DNA of 64,000 bases from NCBI RefSeq assembly GCF_000237925.1, contig NC_031500.1, positions 6,879,254 through 6,943,253 of the forward strand, in the 5' to 3' direction. The DNA is from Schistosoma mansoni (lineage: Eukaryota > Platyhelminthes > Trematoda > Strigeidida > Schistosomatidae). The position numbers and the translations under genes were made by a program. Numbering within the stretch: the stretch's first letter is position 1; every line of letters begins with the position of its first letter. The notes beneath the pieces were generated by a model, which was given only the letters and a program-made list of their open reading frames with translations, was not told the DNA's origin and searched no databases. Below are positions 1 to 12,300 of the stretch, piece by piece.

Positions 1-187
1 GTGCACACAAATATCAACTAAGTGCTTGTATGTAATTCTTATCAAGTAGGATATTATTTACCAAACAGAAAACACATTTTTTGTCAGGAGATATGAAGTG
101 CATTCTATGTAAAAGTAAGGCACGAAGGAGGAGATGTTAGTTATGTACATAAATAAGTAGGTGTTTAAGCGCACCCCACGTTAATAT
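1..187. other. Left-edge flank of the LTR element
   Basis: AT-rich sequence with no reading frame, splice site or recognised repeat that I can support. Its last four bases (184-187, ATAT) are the left copy of the target-site duplication of the LTR element that follows. Confidence 0.5.
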
Positions 188-516
188 TGTAGCTGTAAAT
201 AATTCCTCAAAATCAATAGCTCATTAAGTGTTTGACATTGGATGCTGACCACATTGTTTAAGTGGACTTGTTTAGCTGAAGGCTTTCGGTCATGCATCCG
301 TATCAGATCACGTTTCAACTCGGCATGGGACACTGCTCCTACGTTTCAATAGTTAGCTAAGAACGAACGCCTCTCGATATATTGGTAATGTATCAAATAT
401 ATCTTTCTTACCTCTTCTCGTCTGACTTCTGATTTCTACCGAGCGTAAGAAGGTTTCGAATATAGAAGGTACTACTGGCAGCTAGTTGTAAAACTAGAAT
501 ACCAGTCGTATCCTCA
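188..516 (+). repeat. 5' LTR of the Ty3/gypsy element
   Basis: 329 bp, TG...CA ends, matching 4909-5237 at all but one position by eye. It is preceded by ATAT, which recurs right after the 3' LTR. Confidence 0.93.
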
Positions 517-517
517 G

Positions 518-535
518 TGGTGAGACCGACGTGAT
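518..535 (+). promoter_or_regulatory. Primer-binding site, tRNA-Trp-like
   Basis: TGGTGAGACCGACGTGAT begins one base after the 5' LTR and is the reverse complement of a tRNA 3' end reading ATCACGTCGGTCTCACCA. Metazoan tRNA-Trp ends ATCACGTCGGGGTCACCA, two mismatches away. CsRn1-clade elements are known to prime with tRNA-Trp. Confidence 0.65.
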
Positions 536-689
536 CTAGTACACCAAGCTAATAAACTATGAGTCTGTTCCTTTTTGGAATATTATTATCCATTGTTATT
601 CTTTATTTGATTTTTATATATTGTGACATGCTCTTTTTTCTCGAGTGTTTCCTGGATATATTTTAATTAGACATTTTTCGTTCTTTATA

Positions 690-1480
690 TTACTATGACG
701 GAACAGTCACCTAAGGTTTTTAAGTTAAAATCTATTCCCCCAAATTCGATTCAGTTAACGCCATTTTGGCCCGACAATATCGAGTCCTGGTTCTGCTACG
801 CAGAAGCTGATTTTTGCATGCACGGAATCACGGACTCGCGCACACGATTCCTCGCGGTAGTTAAGGCGTTACCGCGCGAGTTTAACAGGTACGTAACACC
901 TAGTATGTTTACTAGCGATGTTCCTGAATCTTATGAAACGTTAAAACGATCGATTCTGAGACGTGGAGACCTTACCGACCGACAACGGTTAGACCAACTA
1001 CTTAACAATATCGACCTGCAACATGGTTCTGCTACAGATATGTTACTTAGGATGAGAGGAAAGATAGGTCAAAGAACCTTCTACGAAGGCCTATTCAAAG
1101 AACTTTTCTTATCCAAACTCCCAAAACAGGCGCAGGCAGTTCTCGTCTCATTCCAAAACAACGCCGTAGACGAACTAGCTGCATCTGCTGATCGAATTGT
1201 AGAAATTACCAAATCGACTAGCGCCGGGGTTTTTTCCGTCAAGCGAAAACCTGAATCGACTCAGACTGACATAGCCAAACTATGTCACACACTAACACGA
1301 TATCTGCGATTTTGTAATGACCGTAGTCGGTCAAAAACCCCGCGTAGAAGTATCTCACGTAAGCGATCTGCATCTCGATCACGAGAGACAGAAAATCCCG
1401 ACTGGTTCTGGTATCATAACCAGTGCGGTAAGTCTTCCAAAAATTGCAGGAAACCCTGAAATTATCCGACCTCAAAATCG
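690..1480 (+). mobile_element. gag-like region of the Ty3/gypsy element
   Basis: Part of the fossil LTR element. The N-terminal part reads as a capsid-type gag (PFWPDNIESWF near the start, as in CsRn1/Kabuki-type gags). The C-terminal part is basic, with Arg/Ser-rich stretches, and ends in a WYH...NCRKP motif in the place of the CHCC knuckle of this clade. This is a family assignment by pattern only. The region is a relic of a mobile element, not a host gene. Confidence 0.8.
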
Positions 1481-1639
1481 AATGACACGAAAAACAGTTC
1501 GGGAAACGTCCCAGCCGGCACGCGTTAACGGCAACCGTAGCCGGCGAACACAGCCATCTGTTGTACGTCACGGATGTGACTACGAAAGTTCGCTACCTCG
1601 TCGACACCGGCGCAGAAGTTAGCGTTCCTCCAGCAAATC

Positions 1640-4360
1640 CCGACGACAGACTTCGCTAGTCTGTTTTCAGTTTTCAGGCGGCAAACGGAAAGCCTATCGC
1701 TACTTACGGTAAAAGGTACGTCTACTTTAACGTGGGTTTACGCAAACCCATACACTGGATTTTCGTTATTGCAGATGTCTCTATGCCAATCATTGGTATA
1801 GACCTGTTACGATACCACAATCTACTAATCGACACACGCTCACAAAAGTTAATAGACGGAAACACTAAGTTATCTGTCTGCGTAACTCATTTTTCTGGTT
1901 GCAGATTATCCCCAGTCACGATTAAGCACACCATAGACCCCCTATACCAATCATTACTCGACAAATACTCCGGAATATACCAACCGAAATCGAAATTGTC
2001 TTGTGTAATCAGCAATGTTACACATCACATCTCGACTACAGGATCACCTGTATTCTCGAAAGCACACCGACTCGCTCCCGAAAAGCTTAGGTTAGCTAAA
2101 AACGAATTCGACCATATGATAGACTTAGTGATAATTCGACCATCAAATAGTCCATGGTCATCTCCATTGCACATGGTCCCTAAAAAGGACAGCAACGATT
2201 GGCGGCCAACTGGTGATTATCGGCGTCTGAATGCTAAAACCATTCCCGATCGTCACCCGTTGCCTCATATTCACGATTTGACAGCTACCTTGAAAGGTAC
2301 AACTGTCTTTTCGAAAATTGACTTAGTTAAGGCTTGTAACCAAATACCGATGGCAACCGACGACATTCCTAAAACCGCCATCATCACTCCTTTCGGTCTT
2401 TACGAATTCTTGCGAATGCCTTTTGGTTTAAGAAATGTGGCTCAAATCTTCCAAAGGTTTATAGACGACGTCTTCCGAGGTCTCAACTTCGTACATGCGT
2501 ATGTTGATGACTGTCTAATAGCAAGTCCGGACAGAGAATCACATCTCCAGCATCTGGACATTGTTTTCAATCGACTCCAAAGGCCTGGCATTACTGTCAA
2601 CACTCAGAAATGCCAAATCGGAACCAACTCCTTAGACTTCTTAGGACACACTATTGATGCTCAAGGCATCAAACCCCTTAGAAGCAAAGTGGCGGCCATT
2701 CTGGATTACCCAGAACCGACCACGATCAAGCAATTGCGAACTTTCAACGGCCTTGTAAGTTTCTATAGACGGTTCATACCTCAATGCGCATCTCTTATGA
2801 AACCGTTAACCGACCAACTTCGTGGAAACGCAAAATCAATTAGTCTAGACGACACTGCTCGAAAAGCATTCTCCACAGTTAAGGAACACATCGCTAAAGC
2901 AACCCTGCTTGCTCATCAGGACACTCAGGCGCCCATTAGTATCGCAGTAGACGCATCCGACTCAGCAATCGGAGGAGTCTTACAACAATGGGTTAACAAC
3001 TCGTGGCAACCTTTAGGATTTTTCTCCAGACGGTTGCTAGACGCGGAATCTAGGTACAGCACGTTCGGTAGGGAACTCCTAGCTATGTATTGTGCTGTAC
3101 GGCATTTCCAACATTCCATTGAAGGAAGAGAATTCACGCTTTTTACCGATCACAAACCTCTTACCTTCTCCTTAAGTTCATCTTCAGACAAGTACTCACC
3201 GTGAGAGTCTTGACAACTCGACTACAATTCGCAGTTTACTTCAGATATTCAACACACTTCCGGAGCAAACAATGTAGTCGCAGACGCCTTGTCTCGAATA
3301 AGTTCCTTGAACAGTTTCCAAGGAATCGACCTTCTTAAACTCGCTCAGCTTCAAAAAGAAGACATTGATCTTCAGCATGAGTTATCCTCGACAACTCGTT
3401 TCGACCACGTTCATCTAGATTTGGTAGGACCCTTACCTGATTCAAACGGATACTCATATCTCTTAACATATGTAGACCGTTTTACTCGATGGTCAGAAGC
3501 AGTACCTATTAAGGACATTACTGCTGAAACAGTGGCTCGCGCTTTCGTCGAACGATGGATAGCTAATTTCGGCTGCCCTTCAACCATCACTACAGACCGC
3601 GGACGCCAGTTCGAATCTGGACTTTTCCGTTGTCTGACCTCATTATTAGGAATCACGCGCTTCCGAACGACTGCCTACCACCCACAAGCTAACGGGTTGG
3701 TAGAACGTTTTCATCGACAACTTAAAGCTTCACCATCAGCTACAAACGTTTCACAGTGGACAGACGCTCTTCCACTCGTCTTGCTAGGTATCCGCAATGC
3801 AGTGAAAGCTGATATTTGATACACTGCATCTCAACTCGTTTATGGAACGACACTCCGACTTCCAGGAGAATTCGTAGATTCTTCAGCGTCTTCAGTGAAC
3901 ATGGATCTAAACTCTTACATGAGTAGGCTTACAAACGCTATGTGTTCAGTTAAACCTGCTCACACTCGACCTCAATCAACTGATGTTTTCGTTCAACCTG
4001 AATTACGACATAGTACACACGTCTTCGTTCGTCGAGACTCACATCGACGACCCCTCGAATCAGCATATGAAGGACCCTTCAAAGTTCTTCAACACGAACC
4101 TAAGTACTATGTAGTCGGTAAGAACGGTACGAACGATAGCATCAGTATCGATCGACTCAAAGCAGCGTACTTAGAAGGGAACTCTAGCTACGTCGACTTT
4201 CCTTCGGTACAAGCAAACGACACAGCTACTACACCTGTAGTACCCCACACGACAGCCGACACACACCTTGACACTTCGTCAACATCGGAAAGTAAACCTA
4301 AAACAACGCGTACTGAAAGAAGAGTAAAATTTCCAGAACATCTAAACGACTATTGCACGT
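1640..4360 (+). mobile_element. pol-like region (protease, RT, RNase H, integrase) of the Ty3/gypsy element
   Basis: Part of the fossil LTR element. Visible landmarks in order: a retropepsin-like stretch near 1.7-1.8 kb; reverse transcriptase with the YVDD box near 2.5 kb, preceded by FSKIDL and followed by FLGH; RNase H near 2.9-3.2 kb (AVDASD, FTDHKPL); integrase core near 3.4-3.8 kb ([35 protein letters not shown]); and a C-terminal chromatin-side region to about 4.36 kb. This domain order is Ty3/gypsy, not Pao/BEL. The region is broken in a small number of places. Confidence 0.88.
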
Positions 4361-4908
4361 AGGACACAAACCTTATCTCGAATTCCCTTTTCACTATTTA
4401 TCATAAAAAAAATTTTTTTAATATGCTAATTTGTTTTATTTATTTCAAAAAAAAACAAAAAAACACAAGAAACAAAACATTATTATGTTTTTAGAGCGTA
4501 TTTATATTTTTTTCTATATATAAAAAAACCCAAAAAAAACCTTTTTTTTCCGGTCGCATTTACGCTGTTGCAAGTGTATTAGTTTATTTTTTTTCTCGCT
4601 CATCTTGTGTCTTTATGCAAGTACGAGTGTATTTTCGACATGCACTCACACGTTCTATTTTTTTCTCTTTTCCAGGACGACTGGAAAAGAACGACGAAGT
4701 TTTGCAAGGAACCGAAATTTTCATTGTACTATATTTCTTTATTGCTATGTTGTACATTTTGGTCCGTTAGTTTAAGGAAAGTCGACCAGACGCTGCTAAA
4801 TGAAGAATGCTATCAGAAGAGTGTTTACCAACGACAAACTCGTTGGGTTTAAACTTCTGTCTGGTCACGTCTTAGGGTCATCACTACCTCACTAGGGGGG
4901 AAGTGATC

Positions 4909-5237
4909 TGTAGCTGTAAATAATTCCTCAAAATCAATAGCTCATTAAGTGTTTGACATTGGATGCTGACCACATTGTTTAAGTGGACTTGTTTAGCTGA
5001 AGGCTTTCGGTCATGCATCCGTATCAGATCACGTTTCAACTCGGCATGGGACACTGCTCCTACGTTTCAATAGTTAGCTAAGAACGAACGCCTCTCGATA
5101 TATTGGTAATGTATCAAATATATCTTTCTTACCTCTTCTCGTCTGACTTCTGATTTCTACCGAGCGTAAGAAGGTTTCGAATATAGAAGGTACTACTGGC
5201 AGCTAGTTGTAGAACTAGAATACCAGTCGTATCCTCA
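4909..5237 (+). repeat. 3' LTR of the Ty3/gypsy element
   Basis: 329-bp copy of the 5' LTR with one visible difference, preceded by a G-rich polypurine tract and followed by ATAT, the right-hand target duplication. Confidence 0.93.
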
Positions 5238-5376
5238 ATATCGTCAGATGTGTCTGTAGCCTATCCCTGTCAATTAAAAGACAATATTAAACTATTGTAT
5301 TGATGTGACCTAATTTTTATTCATTTAGATAAGACACGCATTACTGATTGATATGATTGTGCGTTCCACTTAATGA

Positions 5377-5701
5377 TGTAGCGGTGAATAAATCCCCAAA
5401 ATCAATATCTCTGTAAGTGTTCGATGATGGATGCTGACCACATTAGTTTTAGTGGACTCACCTAGCTGAATGCACTCGGTCATGCATCTGTATCAGATCA
5501 CGAGGTGGAACGGCGTGCTCAGTGTTTCCTGCGATCACTAGCCAGTTTAGATCAGTCACTCCCCGATATATTGATGATCTATCAAATATATCTTCCGACC
5601 TCCTCGCTTATGACTTTTGATTTAACTGTGTGGGTGCGATCCGATTATATAAGTTGGTACTGGTAAAGTGTTGTCAAACTACAATACCTGTGGTATCTTC
5701 A
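5377..5701 (+). mobile_element. Solo LTR of a related, older Ty3/gypsy family
   Basis: 325 bp resembling the LTR of the neighbouring element along its whole length (shared blocks include AAAATCAATA, GGATGCTGACCACATT, CGGTCATGCATC and GTATCAGATCACG) but clearly diverged. It begins TGTAGCGG, ends TCTTCA, and is bounded by a perfect 4-bp direct repeat ATGA (5373-5376 and 5702-5705). The duplication shows an independent insertion that later collapsed to one LTR by recombination, rather than a broken piece of the adjacent element. Confidence 0.88.
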
Positions 5702-8370
5702 ATGAATTTAACTCCTTTTAATTATTGTACTAATCGGTTTGTTTTTACGTTTAGAAACAGATAAGGTCTAAAACCAAGTTGTCCATTGTTCTGACCATAT
5801 CTTTCACATAAACTCTGGGATCGTCAGGATCGCGTTTACAGTTCTACTAAAATATCTGTAAGACAAACTAAATCCAACAAATAGTTATCAAATCCGTTTG
5901 ATTAGATCTATCAATAATGTATGTCTGACATATATGACGTAAGTGACATAGGAATTTGGTCATGCTCATATTCTTGCGTTAGGCATCTATTATTCCCTCG
6001 CCGTCAATCGTCAGTGTTTTGTTTAGGGACATGAATTTAGGATATGAAAGGTAATAGAAAATTTTTTTACGAAGGATTTAACTACTCTAAATATGTGTTG
6101 TAATTTTTTGAAAAAGTTATTTACTTTTATCCGAATATTTTGGTTAGGATAGTTGCTCATGCTAAAGTTTTGGTCTTTATTGTTGTTTGTGGAGGGTCTT
6201 CTTTCGTTATCTTAAACCTCAATAACCAATCAGTTATGAAAAAGCGTTAGTTGTTCATCCTGACATCCATAAAATGTGACTAAAGGCTGTTCTATTGATA
6301 AATACAGCTCGTGTGTGAGGATTTTAGACTGTTGGCTAAGAAGATCCGATACAAACCAGGATAAGTAGTTAGGTTCTTGCAGGATTTCTTCGTATAATCC
6401 CGTTGTAGTGTGCAGATTTAGTGTACTCCCACTGTACTCCCTCTAGTTGTTCATTTGGAGACTAACATCTCTCCATCAACTATGAAAAACAATTAATTGT
6501 TTTTGTCTTCATTTATGGAAGCTAGTGCGGATAAGTTGATCTATCTATACACCTTCCTTGATATCAATGCATGGTTCCAAGTATTTGTTATCATACACTG
6601 TGGGTAGGCTAACTGTTCGACTACACTAATTTCGGTGATCCTGACAGTTGACTGCGTGCTAATATTTTTGACCATAAATTACTGCATTCGTTCTGGTACA
6701 GTAAAGTTGCTTCAAAAAACAGCTATCACGTTACAAAGGAATCGATTGGTGTGCTGCAATGTGGAGGATGTTAGAGTTATAACGATGTCGGATGAAGTGA
6801 ACACAAGGCCAAGACAACTGAGTGAGCAAAGAATTTGTTATTCGATTAAACAACTGAGGTAGTGAGTAAATAGACAAATATACAGAAAAGCGCATGAAAG
6901 CTGATGAGAATATAGGTGGTATAGGGTGTTATCAGTAGTGAAAATAAATAATAATAGTAATGGATATAATGTGATAAGTGCAAAGGATCTTTCTGTAATT
7001 ACAAATATACTAGTTAAACTGAGACCAGTTGAATCTAATATAACGTCTTATTGTTATTGATTATTGAGAGAATTTGTGTAACTAGCGTAGTTTCAAGCTC
7101 TCTAGGTCACGGGTCGTCATCAGTTTGTGTGGTGGCAAGCGCTCAAAGGATGGTGGATCTAGACAAAGGGCCTGTTAAAAAAGAAATAAGCAACGCCGTG
7201 TTTATCATTCCAGCACTTCTCGTTGTTTCTCTACTGATATTTTTCATCTACAAAATAAAATGCAGGCTAAGCGAGCCTAGATCGTCCAAACTTAAAAAAT
7301 CCAAACCTACACCAGCTAAAGCAAAATAACATTTTTTGGATCTTCAAACTTTTCGTTGGTTTTTACGATTTTGCTATGTCTATATCTCTGTGATCCGTTT
7401 ATGTAATTTCCACTGATTAACCTACGGTTTTTGTTACTGCCCTCAACATGTTATATCATATATATCATATACCATATACATTTCCAAAATCGTCTAGACA
7501 GCTGTTCAATATTACAACATCGTAACAATAATATATACTCTTCTATTAGATCGTCTTTTTTCCGACTTTTAACCTAACTCTTTTTTCAGGTTATACGCTT
7601 TAAGTGAATCCTGCAGCACTTGGTAAGTATTAAATTTCCCCAAGGCGTATGAACAAAAGGCTTTTGTGTAGTCCTTCAGTTAGGTGTTTAATCAAATATT
7701 AAACACATCTCGTTTGGATACTGTGCAGCTATTCCTTGATTGCAAACACTCAGGTTAATTTTGTCATCTTTGTTTGGGGATCGTGAACTAATCTTAATCC
7801 CACCTAGTTTTAGGTTAGCCTAGTTTGAGTATGTAGGCAATAACGTTCCTACTTGTGAATGTGCTATGGACAAGGTTTAACCTGCATAACAGTTCCGTAC
7901 AGTATTATATGGCATGGATCATCAGTGTACCAGGTAAAAGATAACATCTTCAACCACACCTTTGGTTATTTTATAGTGTACTAGTTGTAAGTACAGTGAG
8001 TCTGGACAATGAGTTGTTAAAATAACCTTCAGCTAAGCTTCATGGTTATTTTCGTTCAGTTATTACAACGACATTTATACTACATTGAAAAGAAGAATCA
8101 TTCGAATACCTTATCAATTTTCAGGTACACAATAGACGGTATCGAGGTTTGAAGCAGTTAGTCCCTTTTGTAAATTTGGGTAGTATAATAAAAAGACGAA
8201 AATTATCAGATCTATGTAATATATTAGCACAATACGTTTCAAGCAATCTGACTACACATACTTGTTAAGGACATTTATGTATAAAAATAAAGAGTCAATT
8301 ATATAAATGGAATGTAAGAGGAAACAAGGATAATGAAGAAAATAATGTGAAAACAATTTCAAACCTCATC
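5702..8370. other. Intergenic stretch, mostly unrecognised
   Basis: AT-rich. About 6530-6650 resembles 34641-34760 (shared ACACCTT-CTTGATAT and ATGGTT-CAA blocks), so it holds an old dispersed repeat. One small membrane-protein-like reading frame at 7051-7329 is listed separately. Otherwise I see no exon, RNA gene or known repeat. Confidence 0.4.
7051..7329 (+). CDS. Possible small single-pass membrane protein (unrecognised)
   Basis: Reading frame of 92 codons whose second half looks protein-like. After a short acidic/basic stretch (VDLDKGPVKKE) there is one hydrophobic span of about 19 residues (AVFIIPALLVVSLLIFFIY), then a strongly basic Lys/Ser/Pro tail ending in KAK. That is the layout of a tail-exposed single-pass protein. 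The true start could be the internal Met at about 7150 or an upstream spliced exon; no convincing splice acceptor or promoter was found. I do not recognise a family. It could equally be a chance frame, so this is a weak call. Confidence 0.25.
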   Translation: MLLIIERICVTSVVSSSLGHGSSSVCVVASAQRMVDLDKGPVKKEISNAVFIIPALLVVSLLIFFIYKIKCRLSEPRSSKLKKSKPTPAKAK

Positions 8371-8399
8371 ACTCTGGATAGTAAGCTAATATTACCAGG

Positions 8400-9330
8400 G
8401 TAGGTTTAAGGTGTGAACAAACTGTTTTAGAATACACAAAAGCGGTTTGAATTTTCGTACGGCTAAGGCTTCAATAAACCTTAGCATGTGCCCTAAGGCG
8501 CTTGCCTAAGTTGGCTTCGTAAAAGTGGATCATTTGATTGAACCATCTCGTCTACTTATAAATGTATCTGAGAAGGGAAGCTTGTTCTTTTCTCATAAAA
8601 GACTGATGTGGTTTTGGAGTGTCAAGTCTACTTAGTAAACAGCTCATATCGTCCTTTCACAGATAACTAAGATATCATCCTCATATCTCTTATAAAGAGA
8701 AATGTTTTCGACTAAGTCTTCAACTAGATTCTCAAACTTGTGTCATGAACACACCTGCTTATAATGGTTCTAAAAGATTATTCATAGCAACCCTGTTGAT
8801 CTGGCGGAAGAATTCACTTTTAAATGTGAACTGGACTTTGTCAGTACATAATAGTAATTTAAGGTTGTTCAAAGATATGTAGTCACATAATATGCCAATA
8901 GTCTTTTTCGAAGGTACATTTTTGTGAACAGGGAATTGACGTCAAATAAACACTGTTTTCCTCTTGATACCAATATCACATAAATAACCGACCAATTCAA
9001 AAGAATCCTTCAGACAATACTTACATAGACGTCTTCGGATAGGATCCAACAATTTTGTCAACCATTTAGTTAGGTTTTGTGTAGGTGATCGACACATTGA
9101 TAGAATTGGGCGTAAAGGAATGTTTGATTTGTGAATTTTAGGTAATTCATGTAAATAAGGATACCTAGAACCCATTTGTTTTAGAAAATTAAATTCTTTA
9201 TCAGTAATATTCATGTGCAGCAGTTTCACTAGGTTTGAATTTATTCTTCCCTCTAGTTTACTAATACCTCCATTTCGTGTCTAGTTGACTTTTTATTTTT
9301 ATATACAAAGGTGTCAAAGTCGTTGTAGAT
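8400..9330 (-). mobile_element. Penelope-like retroelement fragment (RT)
   Basis: On the minus strand, 8942-9229 encodes the Penelope-type RT block YLHELPKIHKSNIPLRPILS followed by SPTQNLTKWLTKLLDPIRR. Going to lower coordinates, another frame continues with NVPSKKTIGILCDYI and CTDKVQFTFKSEFFRQINRVAM (about 8770-8925). The catalytic region YEDDILVICE lies at about 8660-8685, where other family members have YxDD. The LPKIHKP and QIDGVAMGSP-type motifs are typical of Penelope-like elements. At least one frame change separates the blocks and no ends are visible, so this is a dead fragment. Confidence 0.8.
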
Positions 9331-9339
9331 AATTGAAAG

Positions 9340-12300
9340 TGAGGTTTACGTGACCAGGTAACAACCCAGCGTAGCTTATTTTCGTTGATATCTGTCAACA
9401 TTTTACTTAAAATGTGGGTTTGGGTCATGACTGCAGGTTCGAAACCACATCACTTAAGTTTCCAAACCATAGAATATTATTATCTTATAAACCCTAAGTA
9501 AGAAACTATCCCTGTCAGCTTAGTTCAGAGCGTTAGCCATCAGCTTCACAGACTTGTCATGTTTTAGCCTCACCTCCCTTAGCCCTTTACTGTCCATGTT
9601 CACTAAACAGGGTATATGGGATCTAAATATAGCAAGAAGAAGGTCAGGTGTTGCTTCTGAGAACGTGCCTTCAAGAAAATGACGATAGATATGTGCTCTA
9701 GGATACAATATATGACAGAATATTAAAGTTCGAAATTATGGGCAAGTTAAGAACTAAATGCTAAGCTACTAAGAAATATCTATCAGGAAGACGTCGTGTA
9801 ATGGCACTCTCCAGTACTACTAACATATGTTTTTTTTGTGAGGATTTTAAAATGTGTTATTGAACATCATCTAGTTCATATATTGATCGAAATCTTAATA
9901 CATGCTTCTAGTGTCATCTAACAAAATAAAAGAAACATTTGTGGTATTGGAGGTACATAACGTGTTTGAGCGGGTAGGCTATATGTTGTAAAATTATTAC
10001 TCAAAATACACTTTATCGTTATTCACTCTTTTATAACCTACCAAGACTTTAATCAGGCTTCAATGTAATTTGCAAATGGAAATTACTGGTTTGGTGGTTT
10101 TCGCTACAAAACACATTAGGGGACACTAATTACCGCAGAGTTTCGTATGCGATCCCAAATGCATGGGAATACAAATGTGACGTAGCAGAAATACTGAAAT
10201 AACAATGATGTGCGTAATTTTTTGGCATCACGCTCTGTGCTCATAACAAATGTGAGGTATTGTGATATGAGGCATACAGTTATCAATGGGTATCCGTTCC
10301 CGTTGCTCATAACAAATGTGAGGTATTGTGATATGAGGCATACAGTTATCAATGGGTATCCGTTCCCGTTGATAACTTACGCTGTTATGCATCCAGTGAC
10401 TTATCTGATTGTTATAAAATTAGCTTATACCCCAATCAATAGTTGCTATTATGGTAGTTCATTACCATATTTGTCATCAAGATGCGATTACATAAACGAT
10501 TTGTTTTTGGCAAGCACCAACATTACAAATATCACTTTAGATAGACCATATTGCTGTCACCTATCGTTGAAAATTGCTGCTCCTTCTGGGGCACATGCTT
10601 GTCTCTGTCTGTGAGAATACGTGTTCGTGCGAGCCATATTAAACCCATGAAAAAAACGAGACCTTTGATCTTAATTCGAAGATCAAAAGTACGCATTATC
10701 TAAGTACTTGGTTGGCCACGTTCATTATATGTAGATTGGTCTATAGAAGCAACCCTACAAGCCTATGCTAAATTTGTGGATGCTCAGAAATCTATTCTAA
10801 TGAGCTTTAACAACAAGAAAGGGAGACGTAAAAATGAACTAAGTCCAAGTAATAATCGGTAGCGAAGTTTATTGGAAGGCACGGGGGCATGGTTGACATC
10901 TGATAAATGTTCAGCCTGGTCAAAGATACTAAAATTAAAGGATAATAGTTGTTTTCGTAGTAAGGCTGGCTAAGATACCAGCTCAGTCTGACAGATGAAG
11001 ACAATTTTGTAATGCTGGGTACGACCACTCAGCACCCCTGTTTTTGTAAAAGACTGTAATAACCGTATAGAAATCAATCTGACTAATATTCTATTTAAAA
11101 TATTAGCATTCATAACCCGACACCTCATTAGTGCTAGTAAGCATACAAACTGGGGATGCCAAGCAGGTGTAAGACCTAAGGATGGATTTGTAAAAAGGAT
11201 ATCCATCTTTCTTTTGAAGTGTGTATATACTTCATGATGCACTACAGTTAACTTATTCCTCGAACTGTTGGTTGCAACTGCATAGCTAGTCGGTAGGACT
11301 GGTGGCAGTGTTTATAGTTCAATGTGTACCGAAGCATATAAACCTTAGGAAGCTCCTTCACCAAGTAATCAGTGACCGGATCGGATCTTATGGCGAGCTG
11401 TCGTGTGGACTGGCAACCTACAGTGGCACACTTTAAGGCTACCCCCTAGCTAAATTTTCACATAGTTTCGTCACATATATTCCTAGTAATAATGCTTTCT
11501 AACTTCTCAGTGATTGATCTCATACCAAGAGATTCACTCATCGACTTGGACTCAGATGAAATAAATATATTTGATAAGAACAATAACAAAACTAAGCATT
11601 CTAAACAACTTATGAAAGTAAAGGACATGTGTAAGTTTCAAGCATTTTATTAGCGTATTCAAAGCAATGTCAACTTGATGCTATGGATTTTTATCGGCTA
11701 AGGTAGTAGATAAATGTTACTGTTAACTAAGGATATTCTGCCTCGGCGTGTATTGTTGGCTGACGCAAGAAAAGGGTGGAAAAAAACTAGAAGTGGAGGA
11801 ACTGTGTGACACCTGTCTACGAAGTCATTTGAGCAATATCGCAAGGTGAAGATTGCCTGGTTGCAACAGTTACTTATTCGATACATCCTCTCAAATGTTG
11901 AGTTAAGTACTAATCTTAGCTTATTACAGGCTCAGAGTTTTGTCAGCTAAGAAAATTTAAATCCAGTTAGTATAGCTGAGTGAATATCCTAACTATGAAT
12001 AAGTTCGCATAATCTTATGTACCTCAAATAGAAAAGCATTATATAGAGTAACATTGCCATAGAGGAAAGTACGCGATAGATTGTTAAGATGGGATGTAAA
12101 GTAGTTGAGTGGTTATTGCTCAAGAATGTAAGAATATTGATGAGAACTCCTAAATGAACTGATGTCAAAAGAAAAAAAAACTTGCAACCAAACTAAGTAT
12201 AAAATGTAATATATTCAGGCGTAAAAGTGGACATAAATATGTGATTAAAACATAGCTCTTGAGATATAGGTTTTGTAAGTCCAGACGGTGCTTACCAACT

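Larger units (their letters stand above)
188..5237 (+). mobile_element. Ty3/gypsy LTR retrotransposon, CsRn1/Boudicca clade (fossil copy)
   Basis: Element of about 5.05 kb with two 329-bp LTRs, each starting TG and ending CA, flanked by the 4-bp direct repeat ATAT (184-187 and 5238-5241). A primer-binding site just inside the 5' LTR (518-535) resembles the 3' end of tRNA-Trp with about two mismatches. A purine-rich tract (about 4894-4908) precedes the 3' LTR. The parts run gag, then protease/reverse transcriptase/RNase H, then integrase, the Ty3/gypsy order. The tRNA-Trp primer and the CHCC-type motif region at the gag end are hallmarks of the CsRn1 clade, to which schistosome Boudicca belongs; placement in that clade is from memory of the family. 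The LTRs differ at one visible position, so the insertion is young. The coding part nevertheless looks broken at a few places, so it is probably not autonomous. Confidence 0.92.

Noticed and set aside
4607-4852. Open frame near the 3' end of the LTR element
   Set aside because: Lies in the 3' part of the mobile element outside recognised domains; no reason to call it a separate gene.
6635-6862. 75-codon frame containing MSDEVNTRPRQLSEQR
   Set aside because: Considered as a first exon for the small membrane-protein-like frame downstream, but no donor/acceptor pair joins them in frame.
10210-10614. 134-codon open frame
   Set aside because: Its length comes from the in-frame 66-bp tandem duplication; no recognisable domain and no splice context.
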